Origin: Deltaproteobacteria bacterium
Lineage (GTDB): Bacteria > Myxococcota_A > UBA9042 > DTJE01
Assembly: GCA_029547805.1 (NCBI GenBank)
Contig: JAKPOP010000003.1
Span: forward strand, 248,001-312,000
Length of the DNA: 64,000 nucleotides
Direction of reading: 5' to 3'
Shown one piece after another: positions 25,169-33,500 of this stretch. Position numbers and translations under genes: made by a program. The notes beneath the pieces are model-generated. The model was not told the DNA's origin. It ran no database searches and saw only the letters and a program-made list of their open reading frames with translations. Position 1 is the first letter of the stretch; the number at the start of each line of letters is the position of its first letter.

Positions 25169-26085
25169 TGGACGCCGCCGTCCGCACATCGGGTCTGACC
25201 AGACGCTACGGCGGAAGGGCGGTGGTGGACGGGCTGGACCTGGAGGTCCCGCGCCGGAGCCTCTTCGCGCTGCTGGGACCCAACGGCGCGGGAAAGACCA
25301 CCACCTTCGCGATGATCTGCGGTTTCGTGCGCCCCCATTCGGGGCGCATCGAGGTCCTCGGTCAGCCCTCCTCCCGACTGCCCCTGCGGCGCATCAGCGC
25401 CCTGCCCCAGGACGCCCATTTCCATCCGGAACGCACCGTCTGGGACGCGATGATCTTCCTGGCGGAACTGCAAGGCCTTCCGCCGCCCCGGGCCCGATCC
25501 GAGGCCACCCGGGTGCTGGAGGTGGTGGGACTCTGGGACAGCCGTCACCTCCGGGGCCGCGAACTGTCCCACGGGCTTGCAAAGCGGTTCGGGGTCGCCC
25601 AGGCCTTCCTGGGGGAACCGGAACTGGTCCTGCTCGACGAGCCCACCGAGGGGCTGGACCCCCGGAACGCCCACGCCGTCCGGGAGATGATCCGCCAGAT
25701 GGCCCGGACGGCGACCGTGCTCGTCAGCAGTCACAACCTCGCGGAGGTCGAGGACCTCTGCGATCACGCGGCCATCCTGGACCGCGGTCGCCTGGTCACC
25801 CAGGCCCCGATGGCCGACCTGACGGGCCAGGATCAGCACCTCTTCCTCCGGCTCGCGGAGGTCGGCCATGAGGTCGCCACGGCCCTCGCCTCGCTCCCCG
25901 GGGTCCGGTCCGTCGAGACCGAGGAGGACGGGCATCGCCTGCATCTGATGCTGCGACCGACGGAGGGCCAGTCCATTGATCGGCTCGTCACCGACGTCCT
26001 GAGGGTCGTCATCGACCGGGGTGCCCTGATCGGGTCCGTGACCCGGGGACGCCGGCTGGAGGAGCGCTTCCTGGAGTTGACCTGA
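25168..26085 (+). CDS. ABC transporter ATP-binding protein (ABC-2 exporter)
   Basis: This encodes 305 residues: Walker A GPNGAGKTTT near 36-45, Q-loop LPQDAHFHPERTV, Walker B LVLLDEPTEGLDP and switch His in VSSHNLAEVEDLC. The C-terminal extension of about 80 residues is common in drug or polysaccharide exporters of this class. The signature, normally LSGGQ, reads LSHGLAKRFGVAQ. Such LSxGxxxR variants occur in NatA-like proteins, and the Ser and second Gly are kept. It is coupled to the permease by a one-base overlap. Confidence 0.9.
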   Translation: MDAAVRTSGLTRRYGGRAVVDGLDLEVPRRSLFALLGPNGAGKTTTFAMICGFVRPHSGRIEVLGQPSSRLPLRRISALPQDAHFHPERTVWDAMIFLAELQGLPPPRARSEATRVLEVVGLWDSRHLRGRELSHGLAKRFGVAQAFLGEPELVLLDEPTEGLDPRNAHAVREMIRQMARTATVLVSSHNLAEVEDLCDHAAILDRGRLVTQAPMADLTGQDQHLFLRLAEVGHEVATALASLPGVRSVETEEDGHRLHLMLRPTEGQSIDRLVTDVLRVVIDRGALIGSVTRGRRLEERFLELT

Positions 26086-26163
26086 GACGCTCGCCCCCCC
26101 CGAGAGGCCGGCCCGGTCAGGCCCTTCGCCTGGACGGGAGCGACTACGATGCCAGGCCGTGAC

Positions 26164-26193
26164 TTGACGCGCCTCTCGCCGCCGGAGTAAACA
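26164..26193 (+). promoter_or_regulatory. Candidate promoter of the transsulfuration operon
   Basis: TTGACG (26164-26169) and TAAACA (26188-26193) are 18 bases apart. The leader would be about 25 bases, too short for a SAM riboswitch, and contains a GGAAGGGAAG ribosome site. Confidence 0.5.
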
Positions 26194-26224
26194 GGCACCG
26201 CCTCTTGGGAAGGGAAGAACCCCC

Positions 26225-27601
26225 ATGCGCATCTTCGAGAACGTCCTCCGAGTGATCGGCAAGACCCCCCTGGTTCGGCTTCGACGCCTGCCCGACCCCA
26301 AGGGGGCCCGGGTCCTGGCCAAACTGGAGTACCTGAACCCCGGCGGGTCCACGAAGGATCGGATGGCCCTGCACATCATCGAGCAGGCCGAGAAGGATGG
26401 TCGCCTGAAGCCCGGCGGCACCATCGTCGAGAACACCTCGGGCAACACGGGCATGGGGCTGGCCCTGATCGCCGCGGTGAAGGGCTATCGCCTGATCGTC
26501 ACGATGCCCGACAAGATGAGCCAGGAGAAGATCAACTTCCTGCGGGCCTTCGGGGCCAAGGTCGTCGTGACCCCCACCAACGTCCCGGCCGACCACCCGG
26601 ACTCCTACTACGAGACCGCGAAGCGTATCGCCGCCGAGACGCCCAACTCGTTCTATGTGAATCAGTACCACAACCCCGCGAACATCGACGCCCATTACCA
26701 CTCCACCGGGCCCGAGATCTGGGACGACACTGACGGGCATCTGGATGCCGTTGTGATCGGCATGGGGACCGGCGGAACCATCAGCGGCGTCGGGAGGTAC
26801 CTGAAGGAGAAGTCCTCGACGGTCCGGGTCCTGGGGGTGGACCCGATCGGGAGCGTCTATTACAGCCTCTTCAAGACCGGAAGGCCCTCGACTCCCCACG
26901 TGTACAAGGTCGAGGGGATCGGCGAGGACATGATCTGCGGCGCCCTGGACCTCTCGGTGGTGGACGACGTCTTCCAGGTGACGGACCGGGACTGCTTCCA
27001 GACGACCCGGCGCCTGGCCCGGGAGGAAGGGCTGTTCTGCGGCGGGTCCTCGGGCGGGGCCATCCACGTGGCCCTGAAGGTCGCCGCGACCATGCGGCCG
27101 GACCAGACCGTCGTGGCGGTGCTCCCGGACTCCGGCGACCGCTACACGTCCAAGCTCTACAACGACGAGTGGATGCGGCTCAACGGGTTCCTGGACGAGC
27201 CCGCCGCCGAGCCCACCGTGGCGGACATCCTGGAACGGAAGGCCACGGGCCTCTGGACCGTCGACGCCGGGACCCCCCTGGCGGCGGTCGTGGACCTGCT
27301 CAAGCAGAAGGACATCAGCCAGGTCCCGGTCCTTTCCGGCGACGCCTGCCTGGGGGTCGTCACTGAGGGAGCCATCCTGGCCCACATCCTGGGGGACCCC
27401 CGGCGCCTCTACGACCCCGTGGAGACGGTCGCCCTGAAGCGGGTCGTCACCGTGGACCCCGACACCCCCGCGAGCCGGATCCACGAGGCCATCCTTGGTG
27501 GGGAGGTGGTGCTGGTCCGATGCGCCCGGCCCCCATCGCCGGACCGTCCCTGCGGCATCGTGTCCAAGATCGACCTGATCGACTTCTTCACCAGGAGCTG
27601 A
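26225..27601 (+). CDS. Cystathionine beta-synthase
   Basis: This encodes 458 residues. A fold-type II PLP domain (about 1-325) carries the Schiff-base lysine Lys44 in GGSTKDR, the phosphate loop GTGGTISG and the substrate motif TSGNTG. Two C-terminal CBS repeats (about 335-455) follow, as in eukaryotic-type cystathionine beta-synthase. It condenses homocysteine with serine, or with O-acetylserine in some bacteria, to give cystathionine. The gene for the next step follows after two bases, which supports a reverse transsulfuration role over cysteine synthase. The CBS repeats may bind adenosyl ligands, but no haem-binding N-terminus is present. Confidence 0.92.
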   Translation: MRIFENVLRVIGKTPLVRLRRLPDPKGARVLAKLEYLNPGGSTKDRMALHIIEQAEKDGRLKPGGTIVENTSGNTGMGLALIAAVKGYRLIVTMPDKMSQEKINFLRAFGAKVVVTPTNVPADHPDSYYETAKRIAAETPNSFYVNQYHNPANIDAHYHSTGPEIWDDTDGHLDAVVIGMGTGGTISGVGRYLKEKSSTVRVLGVDPIGSVYYSLFKTGRPSTPHVYKVEGIGEDMICGALDLSVVDDVFQVTDRDCFQTTRRLAREEGLFCGGSSGGAIHVALKVAATMRPDQTVVAVLPDSGDRYTSKLYNDEWMRLNGFLDEPAAEPTVADILERKATGLWTVDAGTPLAAVVDLLKQKDISQVPVLSGDACLGVVTEGAILAHILGDPRRLYDPVETVALKRVVTVDPDTPASRIHEAILGGEVVLVRCARPPSPDRPCGIVSKIDLIDFFTRS

Positions 27602-27603
27602 CG

Positions 27604-28746
27604 ATGCGTTTCGAGACGGCAGCGATCCATGCCGGCCAGGAACCCGAACCCCGGACCGGGGCGGTGGTGGTCCCCATCTTCCAGACCTCGACCTACGCCC
27701 AGTCTTCCCCGGGCCAGCACCGGGGCTACGAGTACACCCGGACCCAGAATCCCACCCGGGACGCCCTCCAGGAGGCCCTGGCGGCCCTGGAGGCGGGGCG
27801 CCACGGCCTGGCCTTCGCCTCGGGCCTGGCGGCCACCAACACGGTGATGAACCTCCTGAAGGCCGGGGACCATGTCGTGTGCTCCGACGACGTCTATGGC
27901 GGGACCTTCCGGATCTTCGACAAGGTCTGGCGCCAGTGCGGCATCGACTTCACCTTCGTGGACGCCCGGGACCCGGCTCGGGTCGAGGATGCCATCAGGG
28001 AACGGACCCGGCTGATCTGGGTCGAGACCCCCTCCAATCCCCTGCTGAAACTGGTGGACCTCCGGGCCATCGCCGATATCGGGCGGCACCGGGGAGTCCT
28101 GACGGTCTGCGACAACACCTTCGCGTCCCCCTTCTTCCAGAAGCCCCTGGCCCTGGGCATTGACCTGGTGGTCCATTCCACGACCAAGTACATCGGGGGG
28201 CACAGCGACGTGGTCGGCGGGGCCATCGTGATGGTCCGGGACGACCTCCGGGATCGCCTGCAGTTCTTCCAGAACGCCGTCGGGGCCTGCACCTCGCCCT
28301 TCGACTCCTGGTTGACGCTCCGGGGCCTCAAGACGCTGGCGGTCCGCATGGAGCGGCACTTCCAGAACGCCCTGGCCGTGGCCCGCTTCCTGGAAGGGCA
28401 TCCCCGGGTTGAACGGGTCCTCTACCCCTGGCTGCCCTCCCACCCCCAGCACGACCTGGCGAAGGCCCAGATGACCGGCATGAGCGGCATGGTCTCCTTC
28501 GAACTGGCCGGGGGCCTCGAGGCCTCCCGGCGCTTCCTCGAGCGGGTCCGGGTCTTCACGCTGGCCGAGTCGCTGGGGGGCGTCGAGTCCCTGATCGAAC
28601 ACCCGGCCATCATGACCCACGCCTCGATTCCCCCGGAGATGCGGGCCCAGAGCGGCATCCGGGACGGCCTCTGCCGGGCCTCGGTGGGCATTGAACACGT
28701 GGACGACCTGCTGGAGGACCTGGACCAGGCCCTCCAGGCGATCTGA
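27604..28746 (+). CDS. Cystathionine gamma-lyase / gamma-synthase family enzyme
   Basis: This encodes 380 residues from the ATG at 27604, two bases after the cystathionine beta-synthase stop. It is a fold-type I PLP enzyme of the Cys/Met metabolism family: YEYTRTQNPTRDALQ near 43-57, FASGLAA near 71, and the PLP lysine Lys195 in HSTTKYIGGHSDVVGG. Paired with the synthase it would cleave cystathionine to cysteine, 2-oxobutanoate and ammonia, the second step of reverse transsulfuration. Gamma-synthase activity cannot be excluded from sequence. A GC-rich hairpin follows the stop. Confidence 0.9.
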   Translation: MRFETAAIHAGQEPEPRTGAVVVPIFQTSTYAQSSPGQHRGYEYTRTQNPTRDALQEALAALEAGRHGLAFASGLAATNTVMNLLKAGDHVVCSDDVYGGTFRIFDKVWRQCGIDFTFVDARDPARVEDAIRERTRLIWVETPSNPLLKLVDLRAIADIGRHRGVLTVCDNTFASPFFQKPLALGIDLVVHSTTKYIGGHSDVVGGAIVMVRDDLRDRLQFFQNAVGACTSPFDSWLTLRGLKTLAVRMERHFQNALAVARFLEGHPRVERVLYPWLPSHPQHDLAKAQMTGMSGMVSFELAGGLEASRRFLERVRVFTLAESLGGVESLIEHPAIMTHASIPPEMRAQSGIRDGLCRASVGIEHVDDLLEDLDQALQAI

Positions 28747-28747
28747 A

Positions 28748-28784
28748 CCGGGACCAGGCGCGGCGGTCCGGACCCTGGTTCCGG
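28748..28784. terminator. Hairpin between convergent genes
   Basis: CCGGGACCAGG (28748-28758) pairs with CCTGGTTCCGG (28774-28784): 11 base pairs with one G-U, around a 15-base loop that itself contains GTCCGGAC. It sits between the gamma-lyase stop and the stop of the leftward cytochrome gene and could end transcripts from both sides, though there is no T-tract. Confidence 0.45.
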
Positions 28785-28823
28785 CCACCGGCCCGACCGT
28801 GGGGTCCCGTCCTGACTGGCGCC

Positions 28824-30194
28824 TTACAGGGGGTTGCCGTTCCAGGAGCCGGTCAGGCTCTCCAGGAACGCGACGATCCGGTCCGCATCGGAATCCTTCA
28901 GGCGGCTCCCGAACTGGAACTCCGCCATCTTCTGGACCGCGTCCTTGAGGTCGGTCACGCTGCCATCATGGAAGTACGGGAAGGTCCGGGCGATGTTCCT
29001 CAGGGTCGGGACCTTGAAGCGATGGCGGTCCTGCTCCTGCCGAGTCACCGCATAGCGGCCGAGGTCCGCATCGGAGGGATTGCCCCGGGCCGCAAAGTAG
29101 TCCTTCGCGCGGCCCATCTTCTCGTAGGACCGGCCCCCCAGCAGGCGGCCGACGTGGCAGGTCGCGCATCCCTCGCGCTGGAAGACCTCCCAGCCGGCCT
29201 TCGCCTGGGCCGGGAGGGCGTCATGCTGACCCAGCAGGAACCGATCGAATGGCGACCCCGGCGTGACGAGGGTCTTCTCGAACTCGGCAATGGCATGGGT
29301 GATGGTCGCCTTGCTGAGGCCCTCGGGGTAGGACGCCTCGAATTCCCGACGGAACTCCTCGTCGGCCTGGAGCTTGGCAACAATTTCCGCAAACGTGGTC
29401 CCCATCTCGATGGGATTCTCCGGGGGACCAGCGGCCTGATCCTGGAGGTCCGAGGCCCGGCCGTCCCAGAACTGGGCGAACTGGAAGACGGCATTGAAGG
29501 TCGTCGGGGCGTTGATGCCGCCCAGTTGCCCGCGGATCCCGGTGCTGACCCGGGCCTGATCGGTGCCTCCCTTGTTGAGGGCATGGCAGGAGGCGCAGGA
29601 GATCGTGTTGTCGCCGCTCAACCGCGTGTCGTGATAGAGGCGCATGCCCAGGCTGACCTTGTTGGGGTCCGTGGGCACCGATTCGGGCAGGGGGTGGACG
29701 ACGCGGCCTGCAACTTCCTGGGACAGGCCCCGGGGGGCAAAGAGGGCGACGCGCACCTGCTGGATGGACCGGAGGACCTCGTCCCGTTCATGCCGTGAGA
29801 GCCCACCTCTCCAGTGGAGCGCCAGGTAGGGCAGTGGCGGCATGGTCCGCTGCTCCAGCACCCGCTCCAGCTTGGCCAGGCCGACCTCGGAGGGCTCGCC
29901 GTCGGCGGGCCCGAGGGCCTCGGCCAGGTCATACCACTCCAGTCCGACCCGCTTGTCCCGTTCCACCAGTGACGAGGCCACCGGGAGGGCCGCGTAGAAG
30001 GGCCTGGGCACGCCTTCCAGGTGGCAGTCGGCGCAGGGTCCTTCCAGGACCTGCGCCATCCGCTGGACCCGGGCGTCGCCATGGGCCCGGGTCGTGAGCA
30101 CGGTGCCCTTGGGCTGTCCCCGGAACAGGTTGATCGCCGGCAGGAGCAGAGCCAGCGCCAGCATCCCGACCAGCACCGCCAGGCTCTTCTTCAT
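28824..30194 (-). CDS. Tri-haem cytochrome c peroxidase/MauG-type protein
   Basis: This encodes 456 residues with an N-terminal signal or anchor helix (SLAVLVGMLALALLLPAINLF). There are three CXXCH haem sites: CADCH at 54-58 in an N-terminal haem-binding domain (with the family-like MPPLPYLALHW), CASCH at 200-204 and CATCH at 343-347 in a classic di-haem peroxidase body. RLSGDNTISCASCH, GINAPTTFNAVFQFAQFWDGRA and PTLRNIARTFPYFHDGS are family hallmarks. It probably reduces hydrogen peroxide in the periplasm or oxidises a partner protein, with the extra haem feeding electrons. The ATG at 30194 has GGAGGACGAC just before it. Confidence 0.9.
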   Translation of the reverse strand: MKKSLAVLVGMLALALLLPAINLFRGQPKGTVLTTRAHGDARVQRMAQVLEGPCADCHLEGVPRPFYAALPVASSLVERDKRVGLEWYDLAEALGPADGEPSEVGLAKLERVLEQRTMPPLPYLALHWRGGLSRHERDEVLRSIQQVRVALFAPRGLSQEVAGRVVHPLPESVPTDPNKVSLGMRLYHDTRLSGDNTISCASCHALNKGGTDQARVSTGIRGQLGGINAPTTFNAVFQFAQFWDGRASDLQDQAAGPPENPIEMGTTFAEIVAKLQADEEFRREFEASYPEGLSKATITHAIAEFEKTLVTPGSPFDRFLLGQHDALPAQAKAGWEVFQREGCATCHVGRLLGGRSYEKMGRAKDYFAARGNPSDADLGRYAVTRQEQDRHRFKVPTLRNIARTFPYFHDGSVTDLKDAVQKMAEFQFGSRLKDSDADRIVAFLESLTGSWNGNPL

Positions 30195-30472
30195 GTCGTC
30201 CTCCTGGGAAGGGAGACTGGCCAGACGATATCACGACCAGTTTCCAGTCCAAAAGGCGTTTTTTTCAGGCACCGGGGAACGCCGCGCCTCTGCGCTGGCG
30301 GTCCGGCTCCACCCGATTCCCCACTTTTTTCGGAAGGTTGGCTTCCGCAGCCCCGCGGGCCCCCATGGGGGCAAATCGCCGGGAAATCGGACGGTTCGCT
30401 GGGATCATTCGGTGACTGTCCCCATTGACGGGAGGCAGATTCCCGAAGAGAATAAAGGCCGCCTTGCGGGCT
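30195..30472. other. Intergenic region between the peroxidase-type gene and tRNA-Arg
   Basis: These 278 bases form the longest gene-free stretch and are richer in A+T than the rest. They contain T-runs (7 T near 30259, 6 T near 30325), a perfect 14-base palindrome GCCCCCATGGGGGC at 30359-30372, and the tRNA promoter at 30425-30453. The peroxidase promoter must lie in the first 100 bases, but I could not place it with confidence. No coding frame is supported. Confidence 0.5.
30425..30453 (+). promoter_or_regulatory. Promoter of the tRNA-Arg gene
   Basis: TTGACG (30425-30430) and GAGAAT (30448-30453) are spaced by 17 bases. The tRNA starts 20 bases beyond the -10, and the stretch between is GC-rich (GGCCGCC), as is common at stringently controlled stable-RNA promoters. 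Confidence 0.55.
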
Positions 30473-30549
30473 GCCCCTGTAGCTCAGTTGGATAGAGCAG
30501 CGGTTTCCTAAACCGTTGGTCGCCTGTTCGAGTCAGGCTAGGGGCACCA
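30473..30549 (+). tRNA. tRNA-Arg, anticodon CCT
   Basis: These 77 bases fold as a full cloverleaf with encoded CCA: acceptor GCCCCTG/TAGGGGC (last pair G-U), D-arm with GTTGGATAG, anticodon stem GCGGT/ACCGT around loop TTCCTAA with anticodon CCT, and T-arm GCCTG-TTCGAGT-CAGGC. It reads AGG arginine codons. Its 3' end is only eight bases from the stop of the convergent giant lipoprotein gene. Confidence 0.95.
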
Positions 30550-30557
30550 GGCAATGG

Positions 30558-33500
30558 TCAGTGGCAGGGCTGGACCTTCGAAGTGGTCTTGGGATCCTTG
30601 CAGGAAAGGAACCCGTTGTCGCAGCCCCCGGACACCCATTGCCCCTGGGCCCCGCAGGAGGGAACCGCCCCGTACCAACCGGGGTCGGCCTGGCAGTCCG
30701 GCCACCCGCCGATGCATCCCCCCGTCCGGGTCCACTGGACCTGGACGGTCCCGTCGCAGTCGTAGTCCCAGGAATTGCAGTAGTTCTTCTGGGTGAACCA
30801 CTCGGTCTGGTTGGGCCGTGCCCGAGCATCGGCGTCGCAGCAGTCGTCGGCCGACAGGGCATCCCAGTTCTGGAAGGCAGCGCAGAGACAACGGGAGTCC
30901 GAGGCCTTCCCGTACCCGTCCCGATCACCGTCGAGGTAGTAGAGCGTGCACCCGGCGGCCCCTTCCTCGTCGGTGTTTCCGTCGCAGTTGTCGTCCCGAC
31001 CGTTGCAGGCCTCCCGGGCCCCCGGATAGACCGTCTTCCGGTTGTCGTCGCAATCCAGGGCCCGGGTCGCCCGGAAGACCCCGGTGGCGTAGCAGAGACA
31101 CTTGTAGGAGGCCGAGATGCCATACCCGTCACCGTCCTTGTCCTCGAAGAAGGTCGAACACCCGTTGGCCCCCTCCGGGTCCGTGTTGCCGTCACAATCG
31201 TCGTCGAGGCCGTCGCAGACTTCCGGCGCCCCCGGGAAGACCGTGGCATTCCCGTCGTCGCAATCCCCGCCCCGAGTCGCGTCCCAGGGTGCCCCCACCT
31301 GGCAGCGGCACTGCTTCCCGGCGACCATGCTCCCCCAGGTATCCCGGTCCGCATCGAGGTAGCGTTCCTGGCAACCGGGACTGCCGTCGGGATCGGTCAC
31401 CTCATCGCAGTCGTCGTCGATGCCGTTGCAGACCTCCGGGGCCCCCGGATGCACCGCCGCCGACTGGTCATTGCAATCGAGCCCACGGGAGACGACGTAG
31501 CCTCCCCCGGGTGCGCAGCGGCACTGGAAATCCGCCGGGTCCCCGTAGGTGTCGCCGTCCCGGTCCCGGAAATAGACCACGCAGCCCTGGGGCGTCCCCT
31601 CGTCGGTGAGCCCGTTGCAGTCGTCATCGATCCCGTTGCACGACTCCACGGACCCCGGGAAGATGGCCCGATTGCCATCATCGCAGTCCCCGGCGATCCG
31701 GGAATCGAAGGGGGGAACCGGCACGCAGAGACAGGTGGCGGTGTCGATGGTCCCGAACCCGTCCCGGTCCTGGTCCCGGTACCAGGTCAGACAGCCCTCG
31801 GCGCCCGGTTCATCCACCTGCCCGTTGCAGTTGTCGTCCTTGCCGTTGCAGACCTCCCGGATGGCAGGATTCACCAACGGGTCTCCATCATTGCAGTCCC
31901 CTCCCAGGAGGGCGGTCCGCAGCGTCGTCGGTCCGCAGAGGCACTGCTCGGTGCCGTCCACCCCATAGCCATCGCGGTCGGAGTCGATCCGGTAGAGGCG
32001 GCAGGCCTGGGCACCGGCCTCGTCCACCTGGCCGTTGCAGTTCTCGTCGCCGCCGCCGCAGACCTCCGGCAGGCCCGGATTCCTCCCTGCGTCCCGGTCG
32101 TCACAGTCTCCGGGACGCAGGGCCCGGAGCATTCCGTCTGGGGCACAGAGGCACTTCGTCCCGAAATCGGTCCCCCAACCGTCCCCGTCCTCGTCCCGGT
32201 AGTAGTACGTGCAGCCGACGCTCATCTCCTCGTCGGTCTGCCCATCGCAGTTGTTGTCCACGCCGTCGCACTGCTCGGCCACCGCCGGGTTCCGTCTCGA
32301 GTCGTCGTCCGCGCAATCCCCCGGGAACGGCGCCCGGTTGACCTCGTCGGGTCCGCAGAGGCAGCGGGCCGTCCCGTCCACCCCGTACCCGTCCTGGTCC
32401 AGGTCCCGATACCAGGGCTGGCATCCCACCGACCCGACCTCGTCGGTCAGCCCATCGCAGTCGTCGTCCCGTCCGTTGCACTTCTCCGTCGCCAGGGGCC
32501 GGACCGAGACGTTGGCGTCGTCGCAGTCCCCGCCCCGGCTCACCGTCCAGGCCCCGGCCGCCCGGCAGAGACAGCGGGCCGAGGCCTCATCCCCGTAAGA
32601 GTCTCCGTCCAGATCCCGGTACCAGAGGGCGCAGCCGCTGGCCCCCTCCTCGTCCAAGACCCCGTCGCAGTTGTCGTCCACCAGGTTGCACTCCTCGGTC
32701 TGGCCCGGATGCACCCGGCGATTCCCGTCGTCGCAGTCCCCCCCCCGAGTGGTGCTGTAGAGGCCCGTCGCCCCGCACAGGCACCGACCGGAGTACAGTG
32801 CCCCGTATCCGTCGAAGTCCTGGTCCCGGTAGAAGACCTGGCACTCGGTCGCCCCCTCCTCGTCGGTGAGGCCGTCGCAGTCGTCGTCGATTCCGTTGCA
32901 GGCCTCCGGGGCCCCGGGATTCCGCTGGGGGTTCCCGTCGTCGCAGTCCCCGCCGACCCGGGCCGTCCAGCCCCCGGACGGGTCCGGATCGGACAGGCAC
33001 GCCGTCTCGGTCCCGAACCCGTCCCCGTCCAGGTCCCGGTAGAAGTTCGAACACCCCGAGCACCCCGTCTGGTCCGGCGTCCCGTCGCAGTCCTCGTCGA
33101 GCCCGTTGCCGCAGACGTCCGGCGCCCCGGGGTGGAAGGTCGGGTCCTGGTCGTTGCAGTCCCCGCCCTGGTCGGTGGTGCGGTCGCCGCTGGCCCCACA
33201 CAGGCAGGCCGCCGTCAGCGGGTTCCCGTAGAGGTCCCGATCCCCGTCCTGGTACCACAGGCGGCAATCGGCCGCCCCCTCTTCGTCCACCACCCCGTTG
33301 CAGTCGTCATCCAGGCCGTTGCAGGACTCCCGGGCTCCAGGCGACACCGCGATCGAGGCGTCGTTGCAATCCCCACCCAGGGGTGCACGCCAGAGGTCCA
33401 GGGCACCGCAGAGGCACCGGGCCGACAGGTCCTGCCCGTAGCCATCCCCGTCCACGTCCAGATACCACGAGGCACAGCCGGCCGCCCCTTCGTCATCGAT

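Noticed and set aside
26086-26224. Possible SAM riboswitch before the transsulfuration genes
   Set aside because: The predicted leader is about 25 bases and no conserved helices are present.
30473-30549. tRNA-Arg as an integration site for a mobile element
   Set aside because: No integrase, no duplicated tRNA 3' end and no change in base composition on either side.
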